A stretch of 64,000 nucleotides of DNA from Doryteuthis pealeii (GCA_023376005.1 CM042181.1:3198271-3262270); one strand, 5' to 3'. Counted from the first letter of the stretch, positions 23,190-34,270 are shown. A program made the numbers and translations. Notes: generated by a model from the sequence alone, not told the origin.

Positions 23190-23460
23190 TTCCGAAAAAA
23201 AATTTTGGACACTACTCCATCGTATTATCTGCGTTATTCGGACTATTGTCCCCATCTTCAGGTATTTCTTGTCGGACTCGGGAACCTTCTCGCAGAAGGT
23301 TCCCGAGTCCGACAAGAAATACCTGAAGAAGGCCGGAGGGCATATTGGCCGAAACGTTGTACAAATTACAATGAAGATGGGGACAATAGTCCGAATAACA
23401 CTGATAATACTAATCTTCAAGCCTCATCTCAAACATATTTTGGACACTACTCCATCGTTT
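23190..23460. repeat. Hammerhead-bearing palindrome with direct-repeat flanks
   Basis: The arms pair around CTTCTCGCAGAAGG (centre about 23292). The same 21-bp word lies at 23203-23223 and 23438-23458 (it contains GGACACTACTCCATCG), as a direct repeat bracketing the palindrome. The right arm carries CTGAAGA (23323-23329), a stem-loop and GAAACGTT (23351). The left arm lacks 48 bp between two TGAAGA words. Confidence 0.8.
23318..23365 (+). ncRNA. Hammerhead-like motif, weak helix I
   Basis: Core CTGAAGA, stem II GGCC...GGCC with a large loop, then GAA and a self-complementary ACGT followed by T. Helix III has no loop, so it could only fold as a dimer, as in minimal hammerheads of Penelope-like elements. 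Helix I has about 3 pairs (TAC with GTA). Confidence 0.45.
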
Positions 23461-23604
23461 CTCGTAGACGGAAGTATGCCAAAAATACTTGTTACTTTTT
23501 CCCCATTCACATACCTTGGTAGTAATATCTTATCTACAGAAAGTGATGTCAATCCACAGCGGACGTCACACACTTCCACATTCATTACGAGTCACAGGGC
23601 AATA

Positions 23605-23992
23605 AACCCAGCCCTGCCCCTTTTTAATATAGGGGGCAGGTATTTCCTGGGGATATAGCCCCCTGAGATCAACGCTATTAGCTTGTTAAGGTCCCGGGCC
23701 GAAGTCACTGAACCCCCAGCGTTGGTCGGATCTAATATTTACCACGTACCGCAAATGCACAGGTTAGGCACAAGGCCCTATTAAAATCGGACCCCCACAG
23801 GCCGTGACTCATGGGGGCGGGAGCAAAAGAATACGTTGATTCCGACGGCATTCCCCCTCAAGAGAGGCACCTCAGGCACTGGTCAAGAAAACCAGCCCTG
23901 CCCCTTTAACCAAGGGGCAGGGGTTGCCTGGGGGGATAGCCCCCTGGGATCAACGTTTTTAAATACATCTCTGGTCCAGAGCCGAAGTCAGC
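23605..23992 (+). repeat. Duplicated hairpin module
   Basis: CAGCCCTGCCCCTTT, a GGGGCAGG partner, GCCTGGGGxxATAGCCCCCTG, GATCAACG and GCCGAAGTCA occur in the same order at 23610-23705 and 23900-23992. Each contains a strong CCCTGCCCC / GGGGCAGGG hairpin. Unidentified. The second copy ends where the truncated Helitron-like copy begins. Confidence 0.6.
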
Positions 23993-23994
23993 TG

Positions 23995-26900
23995 TATGAA
24001 TGGAAAGGTTAATTTGCATATTGATATTAAAAATTTGATTTTAATAAATGTGTGCTTAGTATTATTGATTCCTAATTGTTTGGTTTTATCTTAATGAATA
24101 TGAGCCAAAATCTCGGAGATAAATCTTAAAAGAAATCCATTAACAAGAAGAAATAACTGTCATTTTATTCTTTACTTCCTATTTTAACTAAATAGTTAAA
24201 TTAGGAAAATTTAGCAATGAAAGACGGGAGTGATGGAAGAGTAAGTTTGAGTTGTTCTTTTTTTTCAATCATATCCCCTCCTCTGTTTCAAATCTTTTTA
24301 TCTGCCTTCTTATTTAGTTTCATTAGCCTTTCTAATTTAATATAATATTTATTACATTAAAACTTAATACTTGCACTCTGTTTCAAATCTTTTTATCTGT
24401 CTTCTTATTTAGTTTCATTAGCCTTTCTAATTTAATATAATATTTTATTACATTAAAACTTAATACTTGCACTCTGTTTCAAATCTTTTTATCTGTTCTT
24501 ATTTAGTTTCATTAGCCTTTCTAATTTAATATAATATTTATTACATTAAAACTTAATACTTGCACTCTGTTTCAAATCTTTTTATCTGCTTCTTATTTAG
24601 TTTCATTAGCCTTTCTAATTTAATATAATATTTTATTACATTAAAACTTAATACTTGCACTCTGTTTCAAATCTTTTTATCTTTCTTATTTAGTTTCATT
24701 AGCCTTTCTAATTTAATATATTTTATTACATTAAAACTTAATACTTGCACTCTGTTTCAAATCTTTTTATCTGCTTCTTATTTAGTTTCATTAGCCTTTC
24801 TAATTTAATATAATATTTTATTACATTAAAACTTAATACTTGCACTCTGTTTCAAATCTTTTTATCTTTCTTATTTAGTTTCATTAGCCTTTCTAATTTA
24901 ATATAATATTTATTACATTAAAACTTAAATACTTGCACTCTGTTTCAAATCTTTTTATCTGCTTCTTATTTAGTTTCATTAGCCTTTCTAATTTAATATA
25001 ATATTTTATTACATTAAAACTTAATACTTGCACTCTGTTTCAAATCTTTTTATCTGCTTCTTATTTAGTTTCATTAGCCTTTCTAATTTAATATAATATT
25101 TTATTACATTAAAACTTAAATACTTGCACTCTGTTTCAAATTTTTTATCTGCTTCTTATTTAGTTTCATTAGCCTTTCTAATTTAATATAATATTTTATT
25201 ACATTAAAACTTAAATACTTGCACTCTGTTTCAAATCTTTTTATCTGCTTCTTATTTAGTTTCATTAGCCTTTCTAATTTAATATAATATTTTATTACAT
25301 TAAAACTTAAATACTTGCACTCTGTTTCAAATCTTTTTATCTCATTCTTATTTAGTTTCATTAGCCTTTCTAATTTAATATAATATTTATTACATTAAAA
25401 CTTAAATACTTGCACTCTGTTTCAAATCTTTTTATCTGCTTCTTATTTAGTTTCATTAGCCTTTCTAATTTAATATAATATTTTATTACATTAAAACTTA
25501 AATACTTGCACTCTGTTTCAAATCTTTTTATCTGCTTCTTATTTAGTTTCATTAGCCTTTCTAATTTAATATAATATTTTATTACATTAAAACTTAAATA
25601 CTTGCACTCTGTTTCAAATCTTTTTATCTGCTTCTTATTTAGTTTCATTAGCCTTTCTAATTTAATATAATATTTTATTACATTAAAACTTAAATACTTG
25701 CACTCTGTTTCAAATCTTTTTATCTGCTTCTTATTTAGTTTCATTAGCCTTTCTAATTTAATATAATATTTATTACATTAAAACTTAAATACTTGCACTC
25801 TGTTTCAAATCTTTTTATCTGTTCTTATTTAGTTTCATTAGCCTTTCTAATTTATATAATATTTATTACATTAAAACTTAAATACTTGCACTCTGTTTCA
25901 AATCTTTTTATCTGCTTCTTATTTAGTTTCATTAGCCTTTCTAATTTAATATAATATTTTATTACATTAAAACTTAAATACTTGCACTCTGTTTCAAATC
26001 TTTTTATCTGCTTCTTATTTAGTTTCATTAGCCTTTCTAATTTAATATAATATTTTATTACATTAAAACTTAAATACTTGCACTCTGTTTCAAATCTTTT
26101 TATCTGTTCTTATTTAGTTTCATTAGCCTTTCTAATTTAATATAATATTTTATTACATTAAAACTTAAATACTTGCACTCTGTTTCAAATCTTTTTATCT
26201 GCTTCTTATTTAGTTTCATTAGCCTTTCTAATTTAATATAATATTTATTACATTAAAACTTAAATACTTGCACTCTGTTTCAAATCTTTTTATCTGCATT
26301 CTTATTTAGTTTCATTAGCCTTTCTAATTTAATATAATATTTATTACATTAAAACTTAAATACTTGCACTCTGTTTCAAATTTTTTATCTGTCTTCTTAT
26401 TTAGTTTCATTAGCCTTTCTAATTTAATATAATATTTATTACATTAAAACTTAAATACTTGCACTCTGTTTCAAATCTTTTTATCTGTTTCTTATTTAGT
26501 TTCATTAGCCTTTCTAATTTAATATAATATTTATTACATTAAAACTTAAATACTTGCACTCTGTTTCAAATCTTTTTATCTGCTTCTTATTTAGTTTCAT
26601 TAGCCTTTCTAATTTAATATAATATTTATTACATTAAAACTTAAATACTTGCACTCTGTTTCAAATTTTTATCTGCTTCTTATTTAGTTTCATTAGCCTT
26701 TCTAATTTAATATAATATTTATTACATTAAAACTTAAATACTTGCACTCTGTTTCAAATCTTTTTATCTGCTTCTTATTTAGTTTCATTAGCCTTTCTAA
26801 TTTAATATAATATTTTATTACATTAAAACTTAAATACTTGCACTCTGTTTCAAATATTTTTATCTCCTTCTTATTTAGTTTCATTAGCCTTTCTAATTTA

Positions 26901-27153
26901 ATATAATATTTATTACATTAAAACTTAATACTTGCACTCTGTTTCAAATCTTTTTATCTGTCTTCTTATTTAGTTTCATTAGCCTTTCTAATTTAATATA
27001 ATATTTATTACATTAAAACTTAAATACTTGCACTCTGTTTCAAATCTTTTTATCTCTCTTCTTATTTAGTTTCATTAGCCTTTCTAATTTAATATAATAT
27101 TTATTACCTTAAAACTTATATACTGGCGCTCGGAGGGTGTATATTTTTGCTAG
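23995..27153 (+). mobile_element. Helitron-like element, family A copy 3, with satellite interior
   Basis: 5'-truncated: it starts inside the element at GGTTAATTTGCATATTG. It then follows copies 1 and 2 through AACTAAATAGTTAAATTAGG to CTCTGTTTCAAATC. There the segment that is single-copy in copies 1 and 2 is repeated about 30 times. It ends GGCGCTCGGAGGGTG, TATATTTTTG, CTAG (27150-27153) before T. About 220 bp of the 5' end are missing. Confidence 0.75.
24285..27115 (+). repeat. About 30 copies of a 96-bp satellite
   Basis: Unit: CTTATTTAGTTTCATTAGCC, TTTCTAATTTAATATAATAT, TTTATTACATTAAAACTTAA, ATACTTGCACTCTGTTTCAA, ATCTTTTTATCTG. Copies vary by small indels in the T-runs and at CTGC/CTGTC. 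A period near 96, a multiple of 3, keeps long minus-strand frames open (25116-25744), which are not genes. Confidence 0.95.
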
Positions 27154-27539
27154 TATAGATAATCTCAATATGATAGTATGCAAATCAGGAAAGAAATTAG
27201 CAAAAGATCTTAAGAAAATTAATTATTCAATGTGTATGCAAATTTGTGAGCAGAGGAAATTTCTCTGTGAAGTCTGATTGGACAAAGAGACAAATGTTTT
27301 TTCAGTAGGTGGCATCAAAGATATGATAAGCATCAAATAAACAAGAAGGCGACGATAAAAGTTTTGAATTAAATTATGTATGGAAGCCCCATTACACAAT
27401 AACCCACTCATTTCACGATGTAAATTTGCAGCTTGATTTATTATTTATTTACTTTTTTTTTTAAATTTGCTATATTTTGTGAAAAACGTATAGGCGAGAA
27501 ACTGATGTTATATTCTGTATATACCCTTCTGAATACTCG

Positions 27540-27540
<1 letters not shown>

Positions 27541-27611
<71 letters not shown>

Positions 27612-27658
27612 ATATATATACAATATATATATATATACTATAGATATACAATATATAT
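27541..27658. repeat. (TA)n tract
   Basis: About 65 bp of pure (TA)n then broken TATA text, directly beside a hammerhead palindrome. Confidence 0.95.
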
Positions 27659-27683
27659 AAAGATCAATCTAATAAGTCAGACG

Positions 27684-27720
27684 AACCTACTAAAAGTTTC
27701 GCTTAATGTTCTTCAGGGCT
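27684..27720 (-). ncRNA. Hammerhead-like motif, left arm
   Basis: Same layout as the 27748 motif (helix I AGCC with GGTT, core CTGAAGA, GAA, helix III ACT-TTT-AGT, then A). The first base of stem II is A instead of G, which breaks one pair, so it may be weaker. Confidence 0.6.
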
Positions 27721-27747
27721 AAGATCTAACTTCAGGGCTAAGATCTT

Positions 27748-27784
27748 AGCCCTGAAGAGCATTAAGCGAAACTTTTAGTAGGTT
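27748..27784 (+). ncRNA. Hammerhead-like ribozyme, right arm
   Basis: Hand fold: helix I AGCC (27748-27751) with GGTT (27781-27784, one G-U pair); core CTGAAGA (27752-27758); stem II GC-ATTAA-GC; GAA (27768-27770); helix III ACT-TTT-AGT; cleavage base A at 27780. All invariant hammerhead core bases (CUGANGA and GAA) are present, and short helix III is the form known from Penelope-like retroelements. Activity is not shown. Confidence 0.7.
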
Positions 27785-27869
27785 CGTCAGACTCATTAGA
27801 TTGATCCTTATTATTTGCTCTACTTAGGTATTGAGCACTTTTTACTTATTAGCTTTAGTTTCCTGGCGG

Positions 27870-27872
27870 TTT

Positions 27873-27912
<40 letters not shown>

Positions 27913-28125
27913 TATAAATAGTTTTTTTCTTTTGGCAAAGATATTGTGCTAATAGATTATTTTTTGTTGGTACGATTATCTTCGATGGTCTTTTCTTATT
28001 TTCCAAAATTCTTTTTCTCCCCGGTGATGTTTGGTAGTATATTTTTACAATCAAACTATTTGCTGGGTTTTTTCTCACCGCGAGGATTTACCAACAAGTT
28101 TGGTATATTAAATATTATATTATAT

Positions 28126-28190
<65 letters not shown>
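27870..28190. repeat. Two (TA)n tracts with spacer
   Basis: 27876-27910 and 28128-28187 are (TA)n. The spacer is T-rich without recognisable features. A third short tract is at 28335-28353. Confidence 0.9.
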
Positions 28191-28191
<1 letters not shown>

Positions 28192-28410
28192 ATGTACCAA
28201 GTTTTTTGGTACAAGGTGATTCTGAATAAAATAAAAACGTGGTCTGACGAAGCTCGGTCGGCCTCAGATACCCACGAGTGGAAATGGTCCATAATCACGA
28301 TACCCATGGTATTTAAGGCCTTTTTATTCTCTAATATATATATATATATATATGAGGTAAGGAAAAAGGAAAAGTGGACAAAAAATAATAACTAAAACAA
28401 GTAGGTGGAG

Positions 28411-28456
28411 CAGAGATATATTTCGTTCCACTTTAAGCGGGACCTTCATCAGTCTG
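28411..28456 (-). ncRNA. Hammerhead-like ribozyme, left arm
   Basis: Minus strand: helix I CAGA with TCTG (4 pairs); core CTGATGA, the textbook form; stem II closed by the complementary GTCC/GGAAC-like arms around CGCTTAAAG; GAA; helix III ATATAT; cleavage base C (AUC triplet). Confidence 0.7.
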
Positions 28457-28642
28457 TTTATTCAAAAATGGTTCATACATTTGTATTTATAGAGTTTGGT
28501 TATGAATGCAGGGGTAGGCAAAGTTTGTGAAGATTTGGTTGGTCAGAGGATATCTGCCATAGAAAATGGAGGGGGAAAAGATCAAAGGATTGTAGTTTGT
28601 TCTTCTATAAATACAAACGTATGTAACGTGTTTTGAATAAAC

Positions 28643-28687
28643 AGACTGATGAAGTTCCCGCTTAAAGCGGAACGAAATATATATCTC
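28643..28687 (+). ncRNA. Hammerhead-like ribozyme, right arm
   Basis: Core CTGATGA (28646-28652); stem II GTTCC-CGC and GCGGAAC around TTAAA; GAA at 28674; helix III ATATAT; cleavage base A; helix I AGA with TCT, only 3 pairs before a mismatch. Confidence 0.6.
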
Positions 28688-28784
28688 CTACATCTACTTG
28701 TTTGAGTAATTATTTTTTGTCAACTTTTCGTTTTTCTTTACATCATATTGTCAGATATACTCCAACCCTTCTATCTTCATATAT

Positions 28785-28818
<34 letters not shown>

Positions 28819-28855
28819 ATTGAAATAATCACGACAAGCAAACTCGGCGAGTACC

Positions 28856-29275
28856 GTGAACTCAGATAAAATGCATTTCTTGTGTTTTAAACAAGACGGA
28901 AACATTTCTACACTGGATGGTAAGCCACTGAAATTAGTAGACCAGTTCACATACCTTGGTAGTAATATCTCCTCTACATATAGCGATATCAATATACGCA
29001 TAGGAACTCAGATGAAATGGAGTTCATGTGTTTTAAATTAGATGGAAATATCTCCACACTGGATGGCAAGACTTTGAAATTAGTAGACCAGTTCACATAC
29101 CTGAGGTAGCAATATCTCATCTACTGAAAGCTATGTCAATATACGCATAGGAACTCAGATAAAATGGAGTTCATGTGTTTTAAACAAGATGGAGACATTT
29201 CTTCACTGGATGCTAGGTTTCTGAAAATTAGACCAGATCACGTACCATGGTAGTAATATCTTATCTATATAACTT
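28856..29275 (+). pseudogene. LINE RT thumb-region fragment, triplicated
   Basis: First copy reads CFKQDGNISTLDGKPLKLVD and QFTYLGSNISSTYSDINIRI, matching the segment after the catalytic region of many animal LINE RTs (LVDxFTYLGSxIS). The roughly 148-bp unit recurs at 29007-29150 and 29155-29275 with stops and frameshifts. Each junction repeats GGAACTCAGATxAAATGGAG. A related scrap is at 23508-23545 (FTYLGSNILSTESDV frame). No catalytic motif is present. Confidence 0.75.
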
Positions 29276-29279
29276 TCTT

Positions 29280-30200
29280 TCTTTATCATAAAAATATAAT
29301 GGTCCATTATTTAACTGCGGTGACGATTCTCATTTGGACGGTCTCATTTTCCAGCAGAATATATTGCAAGATGATAACGGATGTATTTCGTTGGAACACC
29401 AATATTATTATAGAAATTTGAAATTCGGATAAGAAAATGGACAAGGATTAATAAATCGTTAAGATTAGAAAAATATTTAAATAAATGAAACAAATAATTG
29501 AATAAAAAATAGAATAAAACAAAATAAAATATTCCAAAAATTCCAATTCTTCCAATTCGATGCTGTTGTGATGTTAGTTCAACAGTAAAAAAAGAAGTCA
29601 AGTCGAGGTAGGGTAAAATGAGACAAGTGTATTTACAATAAGGTACAAGAACGGCTAGCTTGCCACTAAACGGTAACAGTACAACCTTTTCACTCGGTGT
29701 CTCACTATTTATAGTGAGAACCGGTGTATATTCTCCACTGTAGGAACGGCCGGTACAACAGATGCTAAAAAAGAATTCGTTGTTCTTCCGGCTGATGTCT
29801 TTGAAAATATATCTATTTTCACTTCGATACTATTCGCTTGCAATAGGGATTACCAAAAATTCGTCTGTTTTTCATTATAAAAATGAATTAGATTTAATTA
29901 AATCGATCAAATTTTTGTCCAAGTCGAAAAGTAGTAACATAATGAGCATCAGTAAAAATTGTGATGATGTCTACACGAACCAGTTCTAAATCTTGATGCG
30001 CTTTGATTAGCAGTTGACATACCGTTTTTTTTTTCCTTTTTCTTTTAGAAGTCTTTTACAGACGAAGATAACATCACTCCATGTCTTTAACAGTTGTGGG
30101 CCCTCTGGCGGCTAGTTAGTCTAATTCTGGACTTGCATATTCGGTCACACATCCTTTGCAAGCGAAATTTCCGTCTGCATTTGGTGGTTCATGATGACGA
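29280..30200. other. No recognisable feature
   Basis: AT-rich to 29600, then mixed. ORFs here (29344-29601, 29762-29989) have no recognised motif and ordinary intergenic composition. Confidence 0.4.
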
Positions 30201-30205
30201 AGACG

Positions 30206-30554
30206 TCACCACCCTGCAGTTCTGTTAAAATCGATATTGAACCGCTTAGCTCCTCTGTGGCAGGCGTCACGCCAACCCTGTCTGTTGGAGGCCAGATCTT
30301 CAACGCTTAAAGGTGTGATAGTGCATTTCTTCAGCGTTGTCTTAATATGGTCTTCGAACCACTTCAAGGGGATCTCCTGTCCTCCGCGTGCCATTTGTAA
30401 GTTCACCGTAAAGTATTTTACAGGGGAGTCTGTCTGCAGGCTTGCGGATGGCGTGACCCAACCATCGCAGTTGGCGTTGCGATAAGATAGTCTCGATTGG
30501 GTCAATGTGTGCTCTGCTTCGAATTACAAATTCGTATTGGTAAAAACCAAACAA
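30206..30554 (-). pseudogene. LINE reverse transcriptase C-terminal fragment
   Basis: Two overlapping minus frames give IDPIETILSQRQLRWLGHAI, RKPADRLPCKILYGELTNG and, after a frameshift near 30390, WFEDHIKTTLKKCTITPLSV and DLASNRQGWRDACHRG. This is the usual RT tail of animal LINEs (LRWxGHxxRMxxxRLPxxLLYGEL, then YKDxLKxxLKxC, LxxDRxxWRxxCxxG). Truncated on the N-terminal side, with stops beyond. Confidence 0.8.
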
Positions 30555-30905
30555 GCCACCTGTTGTATAATCTATGCGGTTGCATAGATTATTGTCAACC
30601 CCCTGTATTTCTGAAGGGCTGGCCCCTTTTCATATCACGGGTGGGACTTTCTATGGAATATTACAAAAAACCCGCGAAGTACGTGAAGTTACGTGGGACC
30701 AAGTTAACCCGTTAGTACCTGCTTGGATGTCCGATGAGAAACATGGGCTCATTATGCACACGCGCGTTGTGTTAGTTAGAAGAAGAATTTTAGTTAAGTA
30801 AATAAAAGTTTAAATAAATAATATGGTGTTCTTGTTTGATGAATGTCTTGGCAAAAAGACTGACCAAGAAGAAGGAATGAATCAAAGACGAACAGCCAAC
30901 AAGAA
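30545..30905 (+). repeat. Dispersed repeat T, plus-strand copy
   Basis: AATCTATGCGGTTGCATAG, CAACCCCCTGTATTTCTGAA, CCCGTGATATGA-like text in reverse order, TTACAAAAAACCCGCGAAGT and a distal GAATGTCTTGGCAAAAAGAC. The order matches the reverse complement of 56820-57165. It may be the 5' part of the LINE seen at 55-56.9 kb. 30906-31340 shows nothing recognised. Confidence 0.6.
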
Positions 30906-31349
30906 TCTAGAAATAGAATTCAACATGGAGAGAAAGAAAAAGAAACGACTAGAGATCACCAATGGCCAAAGAAGTAAGTTATGCATATCTCTGTCTACCT
31001 ATGTCTATCTCTCTCCTCTCTCTAGTAAAGGAACATTTCTGTATATACCCAACATGGGTATATGTGTATGAGTATGTAACACCATGAACCAACCAACCAA
31101 CCAATACTTCCGGTTTCATGCCAAGGCGCGGTGACACATTAAGGGAACCCCCCGCATTTCGGTTACATGTCCGGTACCTAAATTTTGACCCCTCTGGCCC
31201 ATGGACTAATCAAGAGAGGGCCAAAGTAGTGAGAGTAATAGGAGAATGGAATAGAACTTGTACGTTGTTCAAAGTTACTAATATCTAAACGTTTGTCTAT
31301 CTGCAAAAAAGCTGAGGTTATATCATTTTACTAGCGTCGGGTCACCAAC

Positions 31350-31572
31350 TTTTATCTAACACTAACAATTTTTGGCATTACATAACCCACAAAGTTAGTA
31401 TACCATTAAACAAACCAAACCAAACAAAACAAAATAAAGTTAATGAAAATTATTCATACAAATTTTAACATATTAAGAACTTGAAACATAGAAACTTTTA
31501 TCAAACGGACTTACGTCGGCATTAAATTACCCGATAAGGGTTGATATGCCATACAACTACACAAATCAAACC
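31350..31572 (+). repeat. Two S-like 3' tails
   Basis: TTTGGCATTACATAACCCAC, GTATACCATTAAACAAACC (31372-31420) and GTCGGCATTAAATTACCCG, ATATGCCATACAACTACAC (31514-31562) match the S retroposon tail. Only the last 60-70 bp are kept. Confidence 0.65.
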
Positions 31573-31882
31573 TGAATGGCGGCAAGTCTCCTCAGACCTC
31601 CAAGACATCTGTGGTCTTGATTCTTTATCTGATCTATAGTTCCTCGTGTCTATTTTCCAAATCCTTGGGAACTTCCATGCGCTCACTCCCTCTCTTCTAT
31701 ATATATATTCCCCCTATTCTCTTTCTTTCTTTACTTTATTTAATAAACGGATTCTTTGCAGTGGGTGAAGAGGTGTGTCCGAACCAAATACCTCAACATT
31801 ATTAATAAAAATGTTGTTTTTTTCTGATTTTCTCTTCCTTTATTAATGACAGTAAGACGCTCTTTTCAAAGAGAAATTGTTG

Positions 31883-31993
31883 GAGTTAAATTGACAATAG
31901 AATTTTAACCAATCACGTCATAATGATGACAGCCGGAAGCTGTTATTATTATGACGTCATGAACTGTCGAATTTGTATTGTCGATTTAACTCT
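31883..31993. repeat. 111-bp hairpin
   Basis: GAGTTAAATTGACAATA at 31883 faces its reverse complement at 31977-31993 (two differences). Inside, CACGTCATAAT and ATTATGACGTCAT pair, and GACAGC faces AGCTGT around CGG. Looks like a tiny MITE. No coding content. Confidence 0.75.
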
Positions 31994-32133
31994 ATTGTAT
32001 GACAAACAAAGGATTACCAAGAAAAAGCATTATCTAGAAGATAGTGAATCTTCCAGATAATGATTTTTGATAAAATATTAGAGTGAGTGCTCGAGTGTGC
32101 TCACTTCAAATATATTATCTAGAAGATAGTGAA

Positions 32134-34035
32134 TGGTTTGGTTTGTTTGTTTAATGACATATCAACTCCTTGTGGATTATATAATGCCGAATTCAATTGA
32201 TTCATTTGGAAAGGTTTGATTATAAAAAAAGAGAAAAGAGAGAAACACAGAAAGAAACTCTGTGTGTGAGAGAGAGGGGGGAAAAGAGACAGAGAGAGAG
32301 ACAGAGAGTGAGAAAGAGAGAGAGAGAGAGATAAGACTAAAATAGAGATAAGTGTTTGGTTTGTTTTATTTGTTTAACGACATATCAAATCCTTGTGGAT
32401 TATTTAATGCCGAATTCAATTGATTCATTTGGAAAGGTTTGATTAAAAAAAAGAGAAAAGAGAGAAGACAGAAAGAAAACTGTGTATGTGAGAGAGAGAG
32501 GGGGAGGAGAGAGACAGCGGGAGAGATAGAGTCAGACGAGAGAGATAGAGATAGAGAGAAATAAGACTAAAATAGAAATAAGGGTTTGGTTTGTTTTATT
32601 TGTTTAACGACATATCAAATCCTTGTGGATTATTTAATGCCGAATTCAATTGATTCATTTGGAAAGGGTTGATTATAAAAAAAGAGAAAAGAGAGAAACA
32701 GGAAGAAACCCTGTGTGTGAGAGAGAGAGGGGGGAAGAGAGAGAGAGACAGAGGGAGAGAGAGAGATAAGACTAAAATAGAGATAAGTGTTTGGTTTGTT
32801 TTATTTGTTTAACGACATATCAAATCTTTGTGGATTATTTAATGCCGAATTCAATTGATTTATTTGGAAAGGTTTGATTATAAAAAAGAGAAGAGAGAAG
32901 AGAAAGAAACTGTGTGTGTGTGAGAGAGAGAGTGGGATGAAAGAGAGAGAGACAGGGAGAGAGAGAGAAAAAAAATAAGACTAAAATAGAGATAAGTGTT
33001 TGGTTTGTTTTATTTGTTTAACGACATATCAAATCCTTGTGGATTATTTAATGCCGAATTCAATTGATTCATTTGGAAAGGTTTGATTATAAAAAGAGAA
33101 GAGAGAAGAGAAAGAAACTGTGTGTGTGAGAGAGAGAGGGGGAGGAAAGAGAGAGAGAGAGGAGAGACAGGGAGAGAGAGAGAAAAAAAATAAGACTAAA
33201 ATAGAGATAAGGGTTTGGTTTGTTTTATTTGTTTAAAGACATATCAAATCGTTGTGGATTATTTAATGCCGAATTCAATTGATTCCTTGGAAAGGTTTGA
33301 TTATAAAAAAAGAGAAGAGAGAAGAGAAAGAAACTGTGTGTGTGAGAGAGAGAGGGGGAAGAGAGAGAGACAGAGGGAGAGAGAGAGACAGAGAGAGAAA
33401 TAAGACTAAAATAGAGATAAGGGTTTGGTTTGTTTTATTTGTTTAACGACATATCAAATCCTTGTGGATTATTTAATGCCGAATTCAATTTATTCATTTG
33501 GAAAGGGTTGATTATAAAAAAAAAAGGGAAAAGAGAGAAACAGAAAGAAACTGTGTGTGTGAGAGAGAGAGGGGGGAGGAAAGAGACAGAGGGAGAGAGA
33601 GAGACAGAGGGAGAGAGAGACAGAGAGAGAAATAAGACTAAAATAGAGATAAGCGTTTGTTTTATTTTATTTGTTTAACGACATATCAAATGCTTCTGGA
33701 TTATTTAATGCCGAATTCAATTGATTTATTTGGAAAGGTTTGATTATAAAATAAATAGAAAAGAGAGAAACACAGAAAGAAACTGTGTCAGAGAGAGGGG
33801 GAGGAAAGAGATAGAGGGAGAGAGCGAAAGAGAAAGAGAGAGAGAGAGAGAGAAATAAGACTAAAATAGAGATAAGGACTTGGCTTGTTTTATTTATTTA
33901 AAGACATATCAAATCCTTGTGGATTATTTAATGCCATAATTTGATTAATTTGGAAATGCTTGATTATGAAAGAAGCGAGATATAAAGAGAGAGAGAGGGG
34001 GGAGGATAGAGAGAGAAAGAGAGAGAGAGACATAA

Positions 34036-34068
<33 letters not shown>

Positions 34069-34239
34069 AAAAGAGGGGAGAGGGGAGAGAAGACAAAAAT
34101 TAAGGAAAATAATTTATTTTGGTTAATTAGTTTAATGGCATATCAACTCGTTGTGGATTATTTAATGCCGACAATTTTATTCATTTGTCAATGCTTGATT
34201 ATAAAAGAAGAGAAGAGAGAGTGTCAATGAGTGTGAGAA

Positions 34240-34270
<31 letters not shown>

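Larger units (their letters stand above)
27661..27810. repeat. Inverted pair of hammerhead-bearing arms
   Basis: Arms of about 60-70 bp (GGATCAATCTAATGAGTC on the right) meet around AAGATCTAACTTCAGGGC. Each strand carries one hammerhead motif. The pair stands between a (TA)n tract and AT-rich sequence. Confidence 0.9.
28408..28690. repeat. Inverted pair of hammerhead-bearing arms with 100-bp spacer
   Basis: Left arm about 28400-28495 and right arm 28600-28705 are reverse complements (TATAAATACAAA, GAATAAACAGACTGATGAAG, GCTTAAAGCGGAACG). The spacer is unique. Flanked by (TA)n tracts at 28335 and 28780. Confidence 0.9.

Noticed and set aside
25116..25744. Minus-strand ORFs MKLNKKQIKRFETECKYLSF repeated
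   Set aside because: They arise because the satellite period is near 96 bp, a multiple of 3. Frames break wherever a unit gains or loses a base, so there is no selection for coding.
24285..27115. CRISPR-like regular array
   Set aside because: Units are contiguous without unique spacers, the unit is too long and the context is eukaryotic.
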